From Symbiodinium natans (Eukaryota; Sar; Dinophyceae; Suessiales; Symbiodiniaceae), in the NCBI GenBank assembly GCA_905221605.1, contig CAJNDS010002135.1, forward strand, positions 583,501-647,500: a stretch of DNA of 64,000 bases, read 5' to 3'. Below, in pieces: positions 29,512-40,663 of this stretch; positions within the stretch are counted from its first letter, which is position 1, and each line of letters opens with the position of its first letter. Position numbers and translations under genes: made by a program. Under the pieces are notes generated by a model. It saw nothing but the letters and a program-made list of their open reading frames with translations, did no database searches and was not told the origin of the DNA.

Positions 29512-29629
29512 AGGGTTGCAGAGGGAGGCACTGGTGAGAGAGTTTAACGTCTATGCTTTAGGGCTTCGCGTTTAGGTTTGAGGGTTTAGGATTACGGTTC
29601 AGGGTCTAGGCTGTCGCTGCACATGGGGA

Positions 29630-30340
29630 TGGAGGTGCGCTGGAGGGACGGGACAGGGGCACAGCTGAAGGGGAGGAAAGGTGGGACACAAAAAACGGGG
29701 ATAAAGCGAACAAGGGAGAAGGAGGGGGGACAGTGGACGGGGGACAGGGCGACAGGCGACACAGGGACGACGCAGGGGATGGACGGCGCAGGGGACGCAG
29801 GGGACGATGCAGCGGGGGGACGACGCAGGGGTGGCACGACGCTTGGGACGACGTGGGGGACAACACAGGGGGCAGCAGAGAGGGGATGGACGATACAGGG
29901 AACAACGCAGAGGATAACACAGGAAACAACGCAGGGGACAACACACGGGACAACGCAGCATGGGCAACAGGTAGGGGACAACACAAGGGACAGCGCAGCG
30001 GACAACACAGGGGACAAGACAGGGGACAACACAGGGGACAACACAGGGGACAACACAGGGGACACAAGGGAGGACGCAGGAAACAACGGGGTCAACGCAG
30101 GGGACAACACCGAACAACGCCGGGCACCACACAGGGGACAGGACAGGGGACGACGTATGGGACGAGACAGTGGACGACACAGGACACAACGCAGGACAAA
30201 ACAACACGGGGACGACGCGGGGGACAACGCTGGGGACAACACAGGGGGACAAGACCGGGGAGGGGGACGACGCAGGAAGCGACGCAGGGGACAACGCATG
30301 GGGACAAAGCGAGGGACAACACAAGGGACAACACGACCTG
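29630..30340. repeat. GGGGACAACACAG minisatellite
   Basis: A degenerate unit of about 10-15 bases (GGGGACAACACAG, GGGACGACGCAGG) is repeated dozens of times. All frames stay open on both strands, which produces long Gly/Asp/Thr-rich and Val/Pro/Cys-rich ORFs that are not believed to be genes. Confidence 0.85.
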
Positions 30341-30344
30341 TTCT

Positions 30345-30880
30345 ATGAAGGGGGAGGATGTTCCACCTATATGAAGGGGTCCGGCGCTCAGACCGTACCA
30401 TCTATATGAAGGGGTTCCAGAGCTCAGGGAGGATGTTCCACCTATTTCCACCTATATGAACTCAGCCGTTCCACCTTGAAGGGGTTCCAGAGCTCAGACC
30501 TGCCCAGAAGGATGTTCCACCTGTATGAAGCGGTCCGGAGCTCAGACCGTTCCACTTATATGAAGGGGTCCGGAGCTCAGACCTGCCCAGGAGGATGTTC
30601 CACCTCACCTTTATGAAGGGGTTCCAGAGCTCAGACCTGCCCAGAGGATGTTCCACCTATATGAAGGGGTCCGGAGCTCAGACCGTTCCGCCTATATGAA
30701 GGGGTTGCAGAGCTCAGACCTGCCCGGGAGGATGTTCCACCTATATGAAGGAGTCCGGAGCTCAGGCCGTTCCACCTATATGAAGGGGTTCCAGAGCTCA
30801 GACCTGCCCAGGAGGATGTTCCACCTATATGAAGGAGTCCGGAGCAGACTTGGCCAGGACAAGATTGTTCCACCTCCCTG
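30345..30880. repeat. ATGTTCCACCTATATGAAGG minisatellite
   Basis: Repeated words TTCCACCTATATGAAGG, GGTCCGGAGCTCAGACC and TGCCCAGGAGG form units of about 50-100 bases, with around ten diverged copies. Unlike the neighbouring GACAACAC array, this one is only weakly biased in composition. Confidence 0.85.
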
Positions 30881-31399
30881 AAGTTGTCCGAAGGAGTTTA
30901 TGGAACACCAAAATAAAGGGGTAATCCTATAACGGGAAACGGAAGGCTCCTTGGCTGCATTGACACATGATCACATCCCGACCCAATTAAATTAGGGAGG
31001 CAAGGCTTCTTGACCACACGCAGGTGCTTTTACACAGTTTACAAGTTCTGATTACATCCCAACAAACACAAAAAGGGGACGAGGGCAAGAGGGGACAGGG
31101 GGTCCTCAAGGGTGGCCTGTCTGGCGCGTGCTCGGGTCAACCGAGCGCACGAGACCTGTTGTGGGGCGGGGGGGGGGGGGAGAGGGCGAGACATTGAAAA
31201 TGCAAGATGGCCTGCAGGAGCGCTGATGGCTGGAACGTGGTCATGCCGACGGCCAGCGTCGGGGGCTAAATTGCAGTGAGCCGCAGACGTGGATGCGTCC
31301 GTCTTGCGCACATGCGCAATCATTTCAGTGTTGCATTCAGCCGCCGCTGTTTGTAGGTGTGTGTTGTGAAGACACTTGTTGCGCAGAGGCTTCCGTGAC

Positions 31400-33487
31400 A
31401 TGTCGTGCCCCCCGCTCGTATCGTCAGAGCAAGAGCAGGGGCAGCCGCTCATCGACGCGGCAAAGGCGCTGCCCAGAAAGCACCCCATCGGAGACACGGA
31501 CCCGAGTCCAGGTGAGCGAATTCTGCTGTTTCAAAAACGTGAGATCCTGCAGCAGGTTCTACGAAAGGAGAAAACGATGGAGGTGCGGCATCTAGCATGC
31601 ACACCGGGCGGTGCTTGGCTGGGTGTCGATGGCTGGGTCCATGCGTGGGGTCGCTTCGGACAATCCTTCGTCGCAGGGAGCTTGGAGGAGTTCCGAGATT
31701 ACCAAGGTGAACACGGCGTTGCCGTGGATGCGCTGCCGTACAGGCAAACGCATCTCTGGCCACTCATCGAACTGCGTCGTCTGCCAGAGCCGGTGCAGTT
31801 CAAGCGCATCCCAGGTCCAACGACGTGGGTTGGTTTTTGTCCTCCCGACGACGCAGTGGAATGCGGGGCTCAGCGTGGGGGACTGGTGAACGCAGGCAAC
31901 AGCTGCTTCATCAATGCAGCCCTGCAGGCGCTCTACACCGTGACGCCTTGGCGACGCATGCTCAGGCGCTTAGACGGTGAGGTTGCCGTGGATCTCCTGG
32001 CTCTGTTGCATCGGCTGCAGTGCTCCTCCATAGTGAATCCTGAGACAATTTTACAGAAGTGGTATCACGGAGAGCAGGAGGATAGCCTCGAGTTTCTGCA
32101 CGCCGTGAGCGAGCAGGCGGGGCTGACTGCGCAAACTGCAGGCGTGGAGCAATTTCAGCTTCGCTGCCAAGACTGTGGAGGGACGTTTGCGCAAGGGTCA
32201 GCAACGGCTATGTCAGAGATGCAAATGGAGCTGCCGGGCGGTGTCAGTGACATGCAAGGGGTAGTCGACAACTACTTTCGGTCCACGCTTGCCCCAGAGG
32301 ATGTGAAGTACTGTGACCGAGCGTGGCAGTGTCCTTCTTGCGAATCCTGTCGCCTGCCGTTGAGACAGCTGAAAATTCGACAGCCTCCAACAGTCCTTGT
32401 TGCAGCCGTGAAGCGCTGGCGCACCGCGGTCAGTGACGGGCGCTTCATCCAACACAAAGACAAAACCCAGGTCAACTTTGCCGAGATCGTCCAGGTCCAG
32501 GGACACGTCTACCACGTAGTGGCCACGGTACATCACATAGGCGCAACGCCAAACGGGGGTCACTATTATGCTGTCGCTTACGACCCAGAAGGGCATCGGC
32601 GGGTCTTCAACGACACGACTGTCGCGGATGTTGTGGCTGACTCAGTGGCGGACTTGGCAGCGTGCGCCGCAAGCGGCGAGCTGTACTACATGTTGCTCCA
32701 GAAGGTCACGACAGATCTGCCAGAGCAGTCGGTGGCCACGCGTCTGGACGCCTCCACGGCAGCAGACGCATCGCCGGAACATCTCGGAGGCACGATAGAC
32801 AAGGAGGCCGCCGCAACACCGACATATCTGTCATGTGAGAAGGTGCAATCGCAAAGTCCTTCGTCAACAGGGCAGGCGCAGGGTGTCGACGAGGCTGCCG
32901 GGCTGGGTCGCCCACGTGGAGCTGCAAGCGTGGATGGCTTAGTGCCGCAGGCCGTCAGCCCTATGGAGTGTCTAAGAAGCGTTCAAGATGCAGGGTTCGA
33001 AGATGCGGAACGAGCCTTCGAGCAGGATGTAGTCGCCTTCATGAACTCCGTGTGCGAGCAGTCGGTAGCTGAAGCTCTGCGCGACACCCCCGCCTGTAGC
33101 ACTTATGTGGCAAAGCTCACCTTTGAGCAGTGTCTCACGCGTCTGCAGGCCGGACTAAAGGCGGTTCGAGCAGAACACCTCACCGCCGCAGAAGAGGTCG
33201 ATGTTTTCACGCCGCTGTGGTGGCTTACGGACTACCGGCTTGCAGTGTACATGGAAGCGTTCGCCCGCGTTGTGGCCCTGTCCTCGACAATGCTCTTGGA
33301 AACCTTCAAAGCTTTTGCGTCATCGCTGTTGCATCGGCAGTTGTGCGTGGAGTGGTCCGACTACACCCTGGCACATAGGTACTGGGCGCAGGTCGTGACG
33401 GACATCGGAACCGGCAAGTCGCCTGTCATGAAGACCGTGCGGGAGGCGTTCAAGCGAGCTGTTGCAGGGGGCCTACACATAACATGA
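31400..33487 (+). CDS. USP-family ubiquitin hydrolase (peptidase C19)
   Basis: The first ATG in the frame is 31400; product 695 residues, stop TGA. The Cys box GLVNAGNSCFINAALQAL places catalytic Cys169 and an oxyanion Asn just upstream. The His box reads NGGHYYAVAY with His388, and FND at 403-405 supplies the acidic partner. Two CxxC pairs between the boxes (RCQDCGG and CPSCESC) match the zinc-binding fingers of many USPs. The catalytic domain spans about 160-430; the remaining C-terminal 265 residues are unrecognised and helical. USPs cleave ubiquitin from proteins. The MULE-like transposase frame begins 128 bases downstream on the same strand, so it may be an element-borne protease, comparable in position to the Ulp1-like proteases of plant Kaonashi MULEs. 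It may alternatively be the 5' part of one spliced gene with that transposase. Confidence 0.85.
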   Translation: MSCPPLVSSEQEQGQPLIDAAKALPRKHPIGDTDPSPGERILLFQKREILQQVLRKEKTMEVRHLACTPGGAWLGVDGWVHAWGRFGQSFVAGSLEEFRDYQGEHGVAVDALPYRQTHLWPLIELRRLPEPVQFKRIPGPTTWVGFCPPDDAVECGAQRGGLVNAGNSCFINAALQALYTVTPWRRMLRRLDGEVAVDLLALLHRLQCSSIVNPETILQKWYHGEQEDSLEFLHAVSEQAGLTAQTAGVEQFQLRCQDCGGTFAQGSATAMSEMQMELPGGVSDMQGVVDNYFRSTLAPEDVKYCDRAWQCPSCESCRLPLRQLKIRQPPTVLVAAVKRWRTAVSDGRFIQHKDKTQVNFAEIVQVQGHVYHVVATVHHIGATPNGGHYYAVAYDPEGHRRVFNDTTVADVVADSVADLAACAASGELYYMLLQKVTTDLPEQSVATRLDASTAADASPEHLGGTIDKEAAATPTYLSCEKVQSQSPSSTGQAQGVDEAAGLGRPRGAASVDGLVPQAVSPMECLRSVQDAGFEDAERAFEQDVVAFMNSVCEQSVAEALRDTPACSTYVAKLTFEQCLTRLQAGLKAVRAEHLTAAEEVDVFTPLWWLTDYRLAVYMEAFARVVALSSTMLLETFKAFASSLLHRQLCVEWSDYTLAHRYWAQVVTDIGTGKSPVMKTVREAFKRAVAGGLHIT

Positions 33488-33614
33488 AGAATGCCTGGGT
33501 GCCACGAGTGAGTAGTGTGACAGTGAGGGCCCGTATAGCGCGTTTAGTGCAGAGGAAAGTAGCTCAGCTGAGGCAGAAGAGAAGACAAGTCAATGGCTGG
33601 CGGGTCCTGTGGAG

Positions 33615-36600
33615 ATGGAGCATCATCTCATTACTGAGTCCACACATGCAGCCTTCAATGCACGACTTCAACAAGGCGACGGGCACGCGTTACTTGTGGG
33701 TCCAGAAGGCTCGGCTTTCCTTTGTCCAGAGTATGCGAAGTCTGGGAAATTCACGAAGGAGACCCACATTGTATTAACGCGACTGCTGGAGGCTGCGCAC
33801 GGGGGCCGGTACGACTGGGACACACAGGCAGACGTGTTGGCTAGGCCTGCCAAAGCACGCAAACTAGCGGGGCACGAGGAGAAGGTGGACTGCGGAGTGC
33901 ACTTCGAGTCAACAAACATTGGCATGGTGCTACTGCAACAACCTTCTGTCCTGAGCACTTGGTGGGCGCCGAGCGAAGCTCGCCACAAAATCGGGCTGGC
34001 TAACCGCAACTCGTCACGGACATGGCTTTCACAAGTAGCGGCCGTGCAAGTGAGTGATTTAGCGGTTCTTCAGAGTCGAGTTAGAGTCTAGGGCATTGCG
34101 CTGGCAACATAAGGCTGTGTGTTTTCTGCGGGTCGACGGGGCAGTCAGCTGACGTACCCTACGGGGCTACGGGACAAGTTCGTGGACTTCATGGCGGGTC
34201 TGTTTCAGAACCTCATCCAACACGTCGGCCACAAGGTGCCTCTACATGGAAGGGAGCTTGTGTGGAGTCAGAGCACGGCTGGGAAAGCCGCGCTGATGGA
34301 GGCCCGTGGGGCCATGCATGAGGCCTCGCAAAACGCCTACTATGCGGACGGCGGCACACTCAACAGCATGTTCGAGAAGCTTTCGTACTTCTGGACGCAT
34401 GAAGGCCGGTCTGGAGCCTGTTAAAGCCGGGGGGGGGGGGTGTGTGTGAACTGAGCAGAGGGTGTGCACGGCATGTCTTGCGCTGCTTGTAAGGTCTTTT
34501 GACAACTTTGTTCGAGGAAGCCATTGGGGCCATGGTGGAGCAGCGCCCCTTCGACATTGCGCAGCGGCAAATCTCGCCTCACGCCACCAAGCTAGCCTTG
34601 GAATGGACATACAGACGGCTTGCTCGCGGCTTTAATATGTTGGATGTGGACATCAGTCGCGGCAGCTGGAGAGTCAGAGAAGGGGCAGGCGTGCGAAAGT
34701 CTGTGGGGCCTTTCAAGGAGAGTGTTTCTTGGATGCAGGAGGTGCCTTGTCAGCATATTATGTGTGCAAAGACCTTGCAAGAGAAGAGCTTGCAGCAGGA
34801 GGGTGCCGTAAGGCTGCACAGCATGTCGTCAAGCCGAGGTGGCCGTGAAGCTTCTACGTGCGACGCCAGGCGCTGTGATCTATGCAGATGTTGCCGGACG
34901 CACAGTTCCACTGTTTCGCCACGTGTATTCCGATGATCCGCAGCAACGAGAAAGCTCGTACAACAATTTGCTGACAGCTTTCCAGCATCTGGAGCGTCAC
35001 GGTCTTGGAGTTGTACGGCTGCGCCCCGGAGCGTGGCCCGCCTTTGTGAAGTACGGCTGGAGGACTTTGTCAAGTGGGGCGCAGGATGCCGTCCGCAAAT
35101 GGGCCATCCCGTTGCACTTCTTCGAGGGGTTTCTGGAGGAGACCGCGGCGGCAATCTCTGTGCAGAAGCAGTCCCAAACATTGGTGCAGCAGACAGCGCG
35201 CAGGAAGCTGCAGACGTCGCACAGCGTGGCGGAGCCATTATTCAGCTCGACGGCAGGCAGAGCGGATCAAGGCGAGGCGACCCCACCAGCAGAGGGGGAG
35301 CCGAGCAGTCGCCAGGTCGACAAGGCGCCGTCGGACGCAGTGGAGAAGGATACGTACAAGGAAGCTCGCGCGTGCCTTCTCGAGGAGATCCCGCGGACGT
35401 TGAGTGACGCCACTGCCGTGGCAAGGAAGGAGTGCCTGAAGGCAAAGCCCCCTTGCAATGTGGTTTTCAACACGAAGCGACTCGTCACTGGAAAAAACTG
35501 CGCGGAGTACAAGCTGTGGGGCTCATGCTCCGAGTGCAAGCCGAAATGCAGTTTGCGGGCGCGGGTGACCATCTGCATTGAAGGCCCCGCGGAGGGGAAA
35601 GCAGTGGTCCACTATCGTGGCCAACATGGGACAAAGGTCGTCGCGCAAGGTGGTCGGTTGCTACCGGCAGATGTGCAGAAGGTCGTGAACGAGGTTCTGG
35701 AATCCAAGGCCACCATCACAAGCAGGGGTCTCCGGGCAGCACTGGAGCTTTCCAATCTGGAGTTCGCCTGTGAGCCTTTGCAGCTACACAACCTAGTTCG
35801 GCGTCTGCGGCAGAAGCAGGGGCAGACGTCAAGCGTTGCAGCAGTACCGATCGAATCATTTCTTGAGGAGGTGAGGAAATGGGAGGCGAACCTGCCCGAC
35901 AAGATCGGCAGTGCAGAAGATCTGTCGCGTCTTTTGGTCCTGAAGTCGCCGAACGGTGTCGTGGTGGAGGCTGACAGGGTGTACGTGCCCATCACCTGCT
36001 CAGGCATGCTGCAACGCTTGTGTGATGCTGCAAACCACCGTCTTCGTCTCATAGTCGATATGAAGATGGGGGCGATTGCCAACAACTACGGCGTGATCAC
36101 CGCGTGCTTTGCCACTAGCAGTGCGCGCCTTACAAACACCAGTTCCGGCATGTTGCGGGGGCGACGGCAGTCCTACGTGGCGCACACCTGCACAGCGCAG
36201 CCAGTCATGCAAGCCTTGGTTCACAGTGAGAAGGAAAAGAATGTGTGTGCCTGCTTCGAGGACTTGTGCTGGTTGTGTCAGGAAGTCGGCGGTTTCAACC
36301 TGAAGTCACAGCTGCTGCATGTGCACGCAGATTACGCGCCGGGAATCGCCGCAGCACGGCGGGCCGTCTTTCCAGGCGCCCGTTTGGTGGGAGATTACTT
36401 TCACTACAAGAAGTCGTTGCTGAAGACGCTTCCGGCCAAGTTGCCCAAACAGGAAGGCCCGAAGAAACGCGGCAGGCAGAAGCGCGATGCAACCGTGACA
36501 GAGGTGTCAGAGGTGTCAGACTTGACCAGGCGGGGCTTGGGTTGCAAAGGAGACAGAGCTAGACCTAACGAAGAACTGATGTGCTATAGCGGAGTATAGC

Positions 36601-37161
36601 CATACACGAATCGTGCAGAGTCTCCAACCATGCAGGTGCCTGCCAACGTTGCAGCTCGCGGATGCGATCTGGCAGGTGGTATTCGAGAACATGCCGGCAG
36701 AGGTAGCTTCGTACCTGCAGAGGGAGTTCTTCACGCAGTGCACGGTCGCCGACTTGCGCCATATCTACAAGACCGTGCAGGCCCCGGCGCGGGGAGCGCA
36801 GCGGCTCTGGCTGCCAAGCTTTTGGGTTGGAGTCTTCGGCACATGTCCCGGCGCTGGCGGGGGGACCAACCCACTCGAGGCGCGCCATGGATCATGGGAA
36901 GCTGAGCTGAAGTGTCGCACCAAGGATGGCCTTCTCTCGGCCATGCAAGGCATGCAGCACCTCTACAAGAAGTGGCGCGGCATCTTCGATTGGGGTAAGC
37001 CGATGAAGATGACAAATTTCCCGGTAGCAGAGAATGACTACTTGCTCAACAGCGCAGCGCTTCGTTCGCAAGGTCGTTCCCCTGCAGTGGACTACTGGAG
37101 GCAACGCGACACTGGGAACTACGTGAAGTTCCACATCTGCGACTTGGGCGCAAGCGCATGA
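33615..37161 (+). CDS. MULE-like DDE transposase, multi-exon, 5' part
   Basis: Protein-like reading passes through several frames, which fits exons near 33615-34049 (GTGAGT donor at 34050), 34145-34410, 34500-34643, 34827-36520 and 36650-37150. Segments in the long fourth exon: a Cys cluster (CAEYKLWGSCSECKPKC) ending in HYRGQHG, resembling FLYWCH/WRKY-type zinc fingers; then RLRLIVDMKMGAIANNYGVI with a candidate first Asp (codon 36057); then HADYAPGIAAARRAVFPGA followed by GDYFHYKKSL, with a second Asp (codon 36330) and the W/Y-F-H pattern of MULE transposases. The next exon has GGGTNPLEARHGSWE, a candidate for the catalytic Glu. The order zinc finger, D, D, E fits Mutator-like transposases. 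Exact exon ends are inferred, and only the 33615 ATG, 34050 donor and 36650 acceptor look clear. The last exon lies beyond the nested element. Confidence 0.65.
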
Positions 37162-37365
37162 GTGTCGTTGTTAGATAAAGCGCAGGCAAAGTTGACACGA
37201 CTCTGGTTGCAGGCACCGGCACGCCGCGAGGTCCAAACACAGAGGAGTCGGAGTATACCACCTTTTGGGTGATGGCCTCGCCCACAGGGCCTGTTGACAA
37301 GGCGGGGGGCGAGAGTCCAAGGCATTCAAAACAGCGTGCGTTGGTTTTGGGGGGGCCCATGTGTG
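37162..37365 (+). other. Interrupted intron of the MULE-like gene, left part
   Basis: Noncoding sequence between the last left-side exon and the terminal repeat of the nested element. It joins 49546-49556 on the other side. Restored, the intron would be roughly 215-230 bases, an ordinary size next to the others here. Confidence 0.5.
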
Positions 37366-37699
37366 CCCTGAGTCTCCAGAATACGTGAATTTAGGTGTCG
37401 TCGAATTTAGGTAAAAACCATGGAATTAGGTAAATATTTACTTATTTATTTACTTAATTTTTCGTGTAAGTAAATTTACTTTACACCTAAAACACAATTA
37501 GGTGCAAAGTAATTATAAATTAGGTTCAAACTAATTATAAATTAGGTTCAGAGTAAATAAAAATTTTGGAGTACAGGTGAATATGTCTAGCGTTCCAAAA
37601 GTATTTTCGACAGAATTTTGTTTATGCTTTTGGGACACAACCGAAGAAGGATATTCCAAAGAACGTGACCGAGATAAGGTTTTGTGGGACAGTTCGCAA

Positions 37700-38010
37700 G
37701 CGACTTTTTACTTGTGACAGTCTGCAGCACGTGGCTTTTTTATACTTGTGAGACAGCCTGCAGCATTTTTTTTGGCTTGTGACACACAGTCTGCAGCATG
37801 TGGCTTTTACTTGTGAGGCAGCCCTTTTCCTATAGACCAGCTTTTCTGAAACAACCGAGCTTTACTTGTGAGACAGTTTGCACAGAAAAGGTTGTGTTTA
37901 CTTGTGGCTTTACTTGTGAGAGACAGCCCCTCCCAGACCAGCTTTTCTGAAACAACCGAGCTTTTTACTTGTGAGACAATTTGCACAGAAGGTTATGTTT
38001 ACTTGTGAAA
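37700..38010 (+). repeat. Left subterminal ACTTGTGA repeats
   Basis: About eight copies of TTTACTTGTGAGACAG, several followed by TCTGCAG or TTTGCACAG (near 37707, 37743, 37770, 37807, 37863, 37898, 37966 and 37999). The complement CACAAGTAAA recurs at the right end. CACTA transposons carry such motifs as binding sites for their DNA-binding protein. Confidence 0.75.
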
Positions 38011-38120
38011 GCATCTGCGAGCGTTTTGTACTCCATGCTTGTGGACAAGAAGCTTTTGTGATCAAGGTGTGGTGTGTGGAGACTGACAGAAAGCTGTTTC
38101 CTTGTTTTTGCTTCGCAAAG

Positions 38121-39797
38121 ATGGCAGGCCTAGCGAAGGCCATGGCAGCCATTCAACAGATGGAAGCAAAAGCCACCTCGAACAAGAAGAACTTCCGGCT
38201 CATAGCCGACCCGTGCATCAGTGTCGAATCCTTGAAGCGGCCACTCCGTAACTATCTAGAGTTTCACAAGAGCAGCGACATGTGGTCGCTGGTGTGTCCG
38301 CCACCTGGCGGACCCCTCACCTTTACGTGGCACACGCCACCGAACGGAAGTTGGCTTTCGAAGTGCATTGGACTGCTGTACGACCTCCTAGAAGTAGCTC
38401 CAAATTCGAAGCTTCAATCTGTGAAGCTGCTTCGGGCCTTGAAGTCTCTTGTCGAGGACAAGACCATGAGCATCTGTACTCGCAAGATGACAGAGTCTGA
38501 TGTCTTGGACCGGATAGACCTCAGCATTCGGCTGCTCCTCTCGCACCTCCGGCAGCTCAAGCAGAACCTCTCCTTGAAGCTAAAAGTTCTTCGTATGTGC
38601 ACAGACGACGAGAAGATGAAGCTTGTTGTTTAGAGCATAGTCTCGTTTCATATGTGGTTGGTTGTCTTCTTCGTTGTTTTTTTACTGCTTATACATGAGA
38701 GAGAAACACAGAGAGAGCAAACCTGTTTTTGCAGGAAGATCAATCTCACGTTGGACAAGCTGGAGCTGCCGATGGAGCTTCTTGTTGGTGATGCGAAGCC
38801 CTTGTTGGAAGAAGGGGAAGCGGATGGTGAAGAGGAAAACGCAAGCCCAGTCAGGCCATGCACGACCATGGTGGTGTATGAGCCGCAGCCCGCCTTCGTC
38901 AGCCCAGTCACCTCTGCTCCTCCGCCCACCTCCCAGCCCACCTCCCAGCCCATCGCCAAGCCCATCTCCACACCCAGCTCGTCGGCGAGAGTTCCATGGA
39001 CTCTTCCCCAGTTGCCACAGATTTTCGCCAAGATCAACCAGGGCACTGGCAGGCAGGATCACAAAAAAACTTCCGAGGACGAGTGTGTGGCAAAAGGCAA
39101 GGCCAAAGCAAAGGTCTTGAAACCCAAGGCCTGCAGTCCCAAGGCCAAGGCCGGCAGTTCCAAGTCCTGCAAGTCCAAGGCCAAAGCCAAGACTTGCAAG
39201 CCGAAGGCCAAAAGCTCCCAGCCCGACATCGCGAAGCCTGGAGACTCCAAGACCCAAACCCAGGCCTCCAAGCCCGAAGCCTCGAAGACCTCCAAGAACG
39301 AGCTGGACATCCTTGCAGCAGCCATGAATTTGGTGCCCGACGTTGCCTTGGCGAAGAAGAAGGCGAAGAACGAGAAGAAGCAGCCGAAGATCGAAAAGAA
39401 GACCGACAAGAAAGATGCAGTGACCAAGAAGAATGTCCCAAAAAAAGAAGAGCCCAAGAAGCCCAAGGCTGAGATGACAGATGCGAAGATGCCGAAGGCC
39501 AAGAAGTTGAAGAAGGAAGGCCCCGAGGTCGCAGCGAGCGATGTGCCTTTCCCCAAGCTTCCCGTGAATTATGTGTTCGAAGCTACCACGTATGGCGAGT
39601 GCAAAGTCGAGTTTTACAAGCAGAAGAGTTACATCCGGAACTACGATGCAATGGGCAAGAAGAGAAGCATCATCAGCAGCTGCCACCCCAAGCACCACAC
39701 CATTTGTGAGCAGCTTGTGCCACATGTAAAGGAAGGGAAATCCTTGCTGGAGCTTTACCAGTGTAGGATCGACATTGTTTCGAAGTTGAATGCCTGA
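38121..39797 (+). CDS. Lysine-rich element protein with conserved ends, two exons
   Basis: Exon 1 38121-38620 starts at ATG (MAGLAKAMAAIQQMEAK). Exon 2 38735-39797 follows a TTTTTGCAG acceptor and ends in TGA. A GC donor at 38621 (ATGAA/GCTTG) gives a 114-base intron with matching phase, and a 520-residue product reading DDEKMK into KINLTLDKLE. The first 165 residues look like a compact helical domain. The middle (about 260-430) is a Lys/Ala/Pro low-complexity stretch like the tail of linker histones. The last 70 residues (FPKLPVNYVFEATTYGECK) look folded again. It is the first gene of the CACTA-like element and might be its DNA-binding accessory protein, but no named domain is recognised. 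Without splicing the two parts would be separate ORFs (38121-38633 and 38652-39797). Confidence 0.55.
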
Positions 39798-39999
39798 GAG
39801 AATCTGGCATGGATCTTTAGATAGCTTCGCCGTTCACGAAGCCAATCCTGCTGTTTTCGATCGACGTATCGATTTCAGTCTCGATGTGTGTGTGCACACA
39901 ATGGGTCTCAGTGGGGTAGATATACAGACACACACGGAAGATGTGCCGAGAAAGCGAAGATGTCGCATTGCGCCCAGAATTACTTTTGAAGACAAAACC

Positions 40000-40140
40000 C
40001 TAAGCTAAACCCTATAAACCCTAAACCCTAAAACCTAAAGCCTAAACGCTAAACCCTAAACCCTAAACCCTAAACCCTAAACCCTAAACCCTAAACCCTA
40101 TACCCTATACCCTATACCCTATATAAACCCTAAACCCTAG
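40000..40140 (+). repeat. Telomere-type repeats inside the transposon
   Basis: CCCTAAA array with CCCTATA variants between two element genes. Similar tracts lie at 41310-41410, 41775-41850, 42450-42640, 45240-45375, 45910-45970 and 48515-48580, all within the CACTA-like element. Confidence 0.9.
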
Positions 40141-40663
40141 CATAGCCTCTTAAGCCCGAAACATTTTAGAGCCTCCTCTGTGTACCTTATATATAAGCTC
40201 TACATAATCCCTCAGCTGTTTTTAGCACTTGTGCACAACCTCTGAAACCCGAAACCCCCAGAACCTCTCCTATACACCCCATAAGCCCTACATAATCCCT
40301 CAGCTGCTTTCGCACATCTTCTTTTTACTTGTGTGCATGTCATTCTGAAACCCCAACCTTAGAAGCCCTATATGTGATCCCTCAGCTGCTTTCGCACATC
40401 AGTTTTTACTTGTGCATGTGCATAGGCTTGTGTGCGAAGTTTACTCATGTGTCAGGCTTGCTGAAGCTGTGAGTGGTCGAGTTTCCTTTTGGTGTACTTT
40501 CGAGTCTTTTGTGTGATGGTCTGCAGATGAGGAGGATACATGTTTTAGACACGACGGCATTTATATGAGAAAGAGAAAGCATCTCTGGAGCTGGAGACGA
40601 CAGATAGTATATAGAGGTATACATAAGCTGTAGCAAATTACACAGAGGCCTAGAAGAGGAGCC

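Noticed and set aside
29592-30451. Long minus-strand Val/Pro/Cys-rich and plus-strand Gly/Asp/Thr-rich ORFs
   Set aside because: Open only because the minisatellite unit lacks stops; no non-repetitive protein segment.
29630-30880. CRISPR-like array
   Set aside because: Units are degenerate and contiguous without unique spacers, and the context is eukaryotic.
33488-33614. In-frame continuation of the USP protein into the transposase
   Set aside because: A TGA closes the frame and no phase-matched donor before it was convincing, so the ORFs are listed separately.
38682-39725. 347-codon minus-strand ORF
   Set aside because: Shadow of the lysine-rich gene; its Leu/Gly composition mirrors the AAG/GCC codons opposite.
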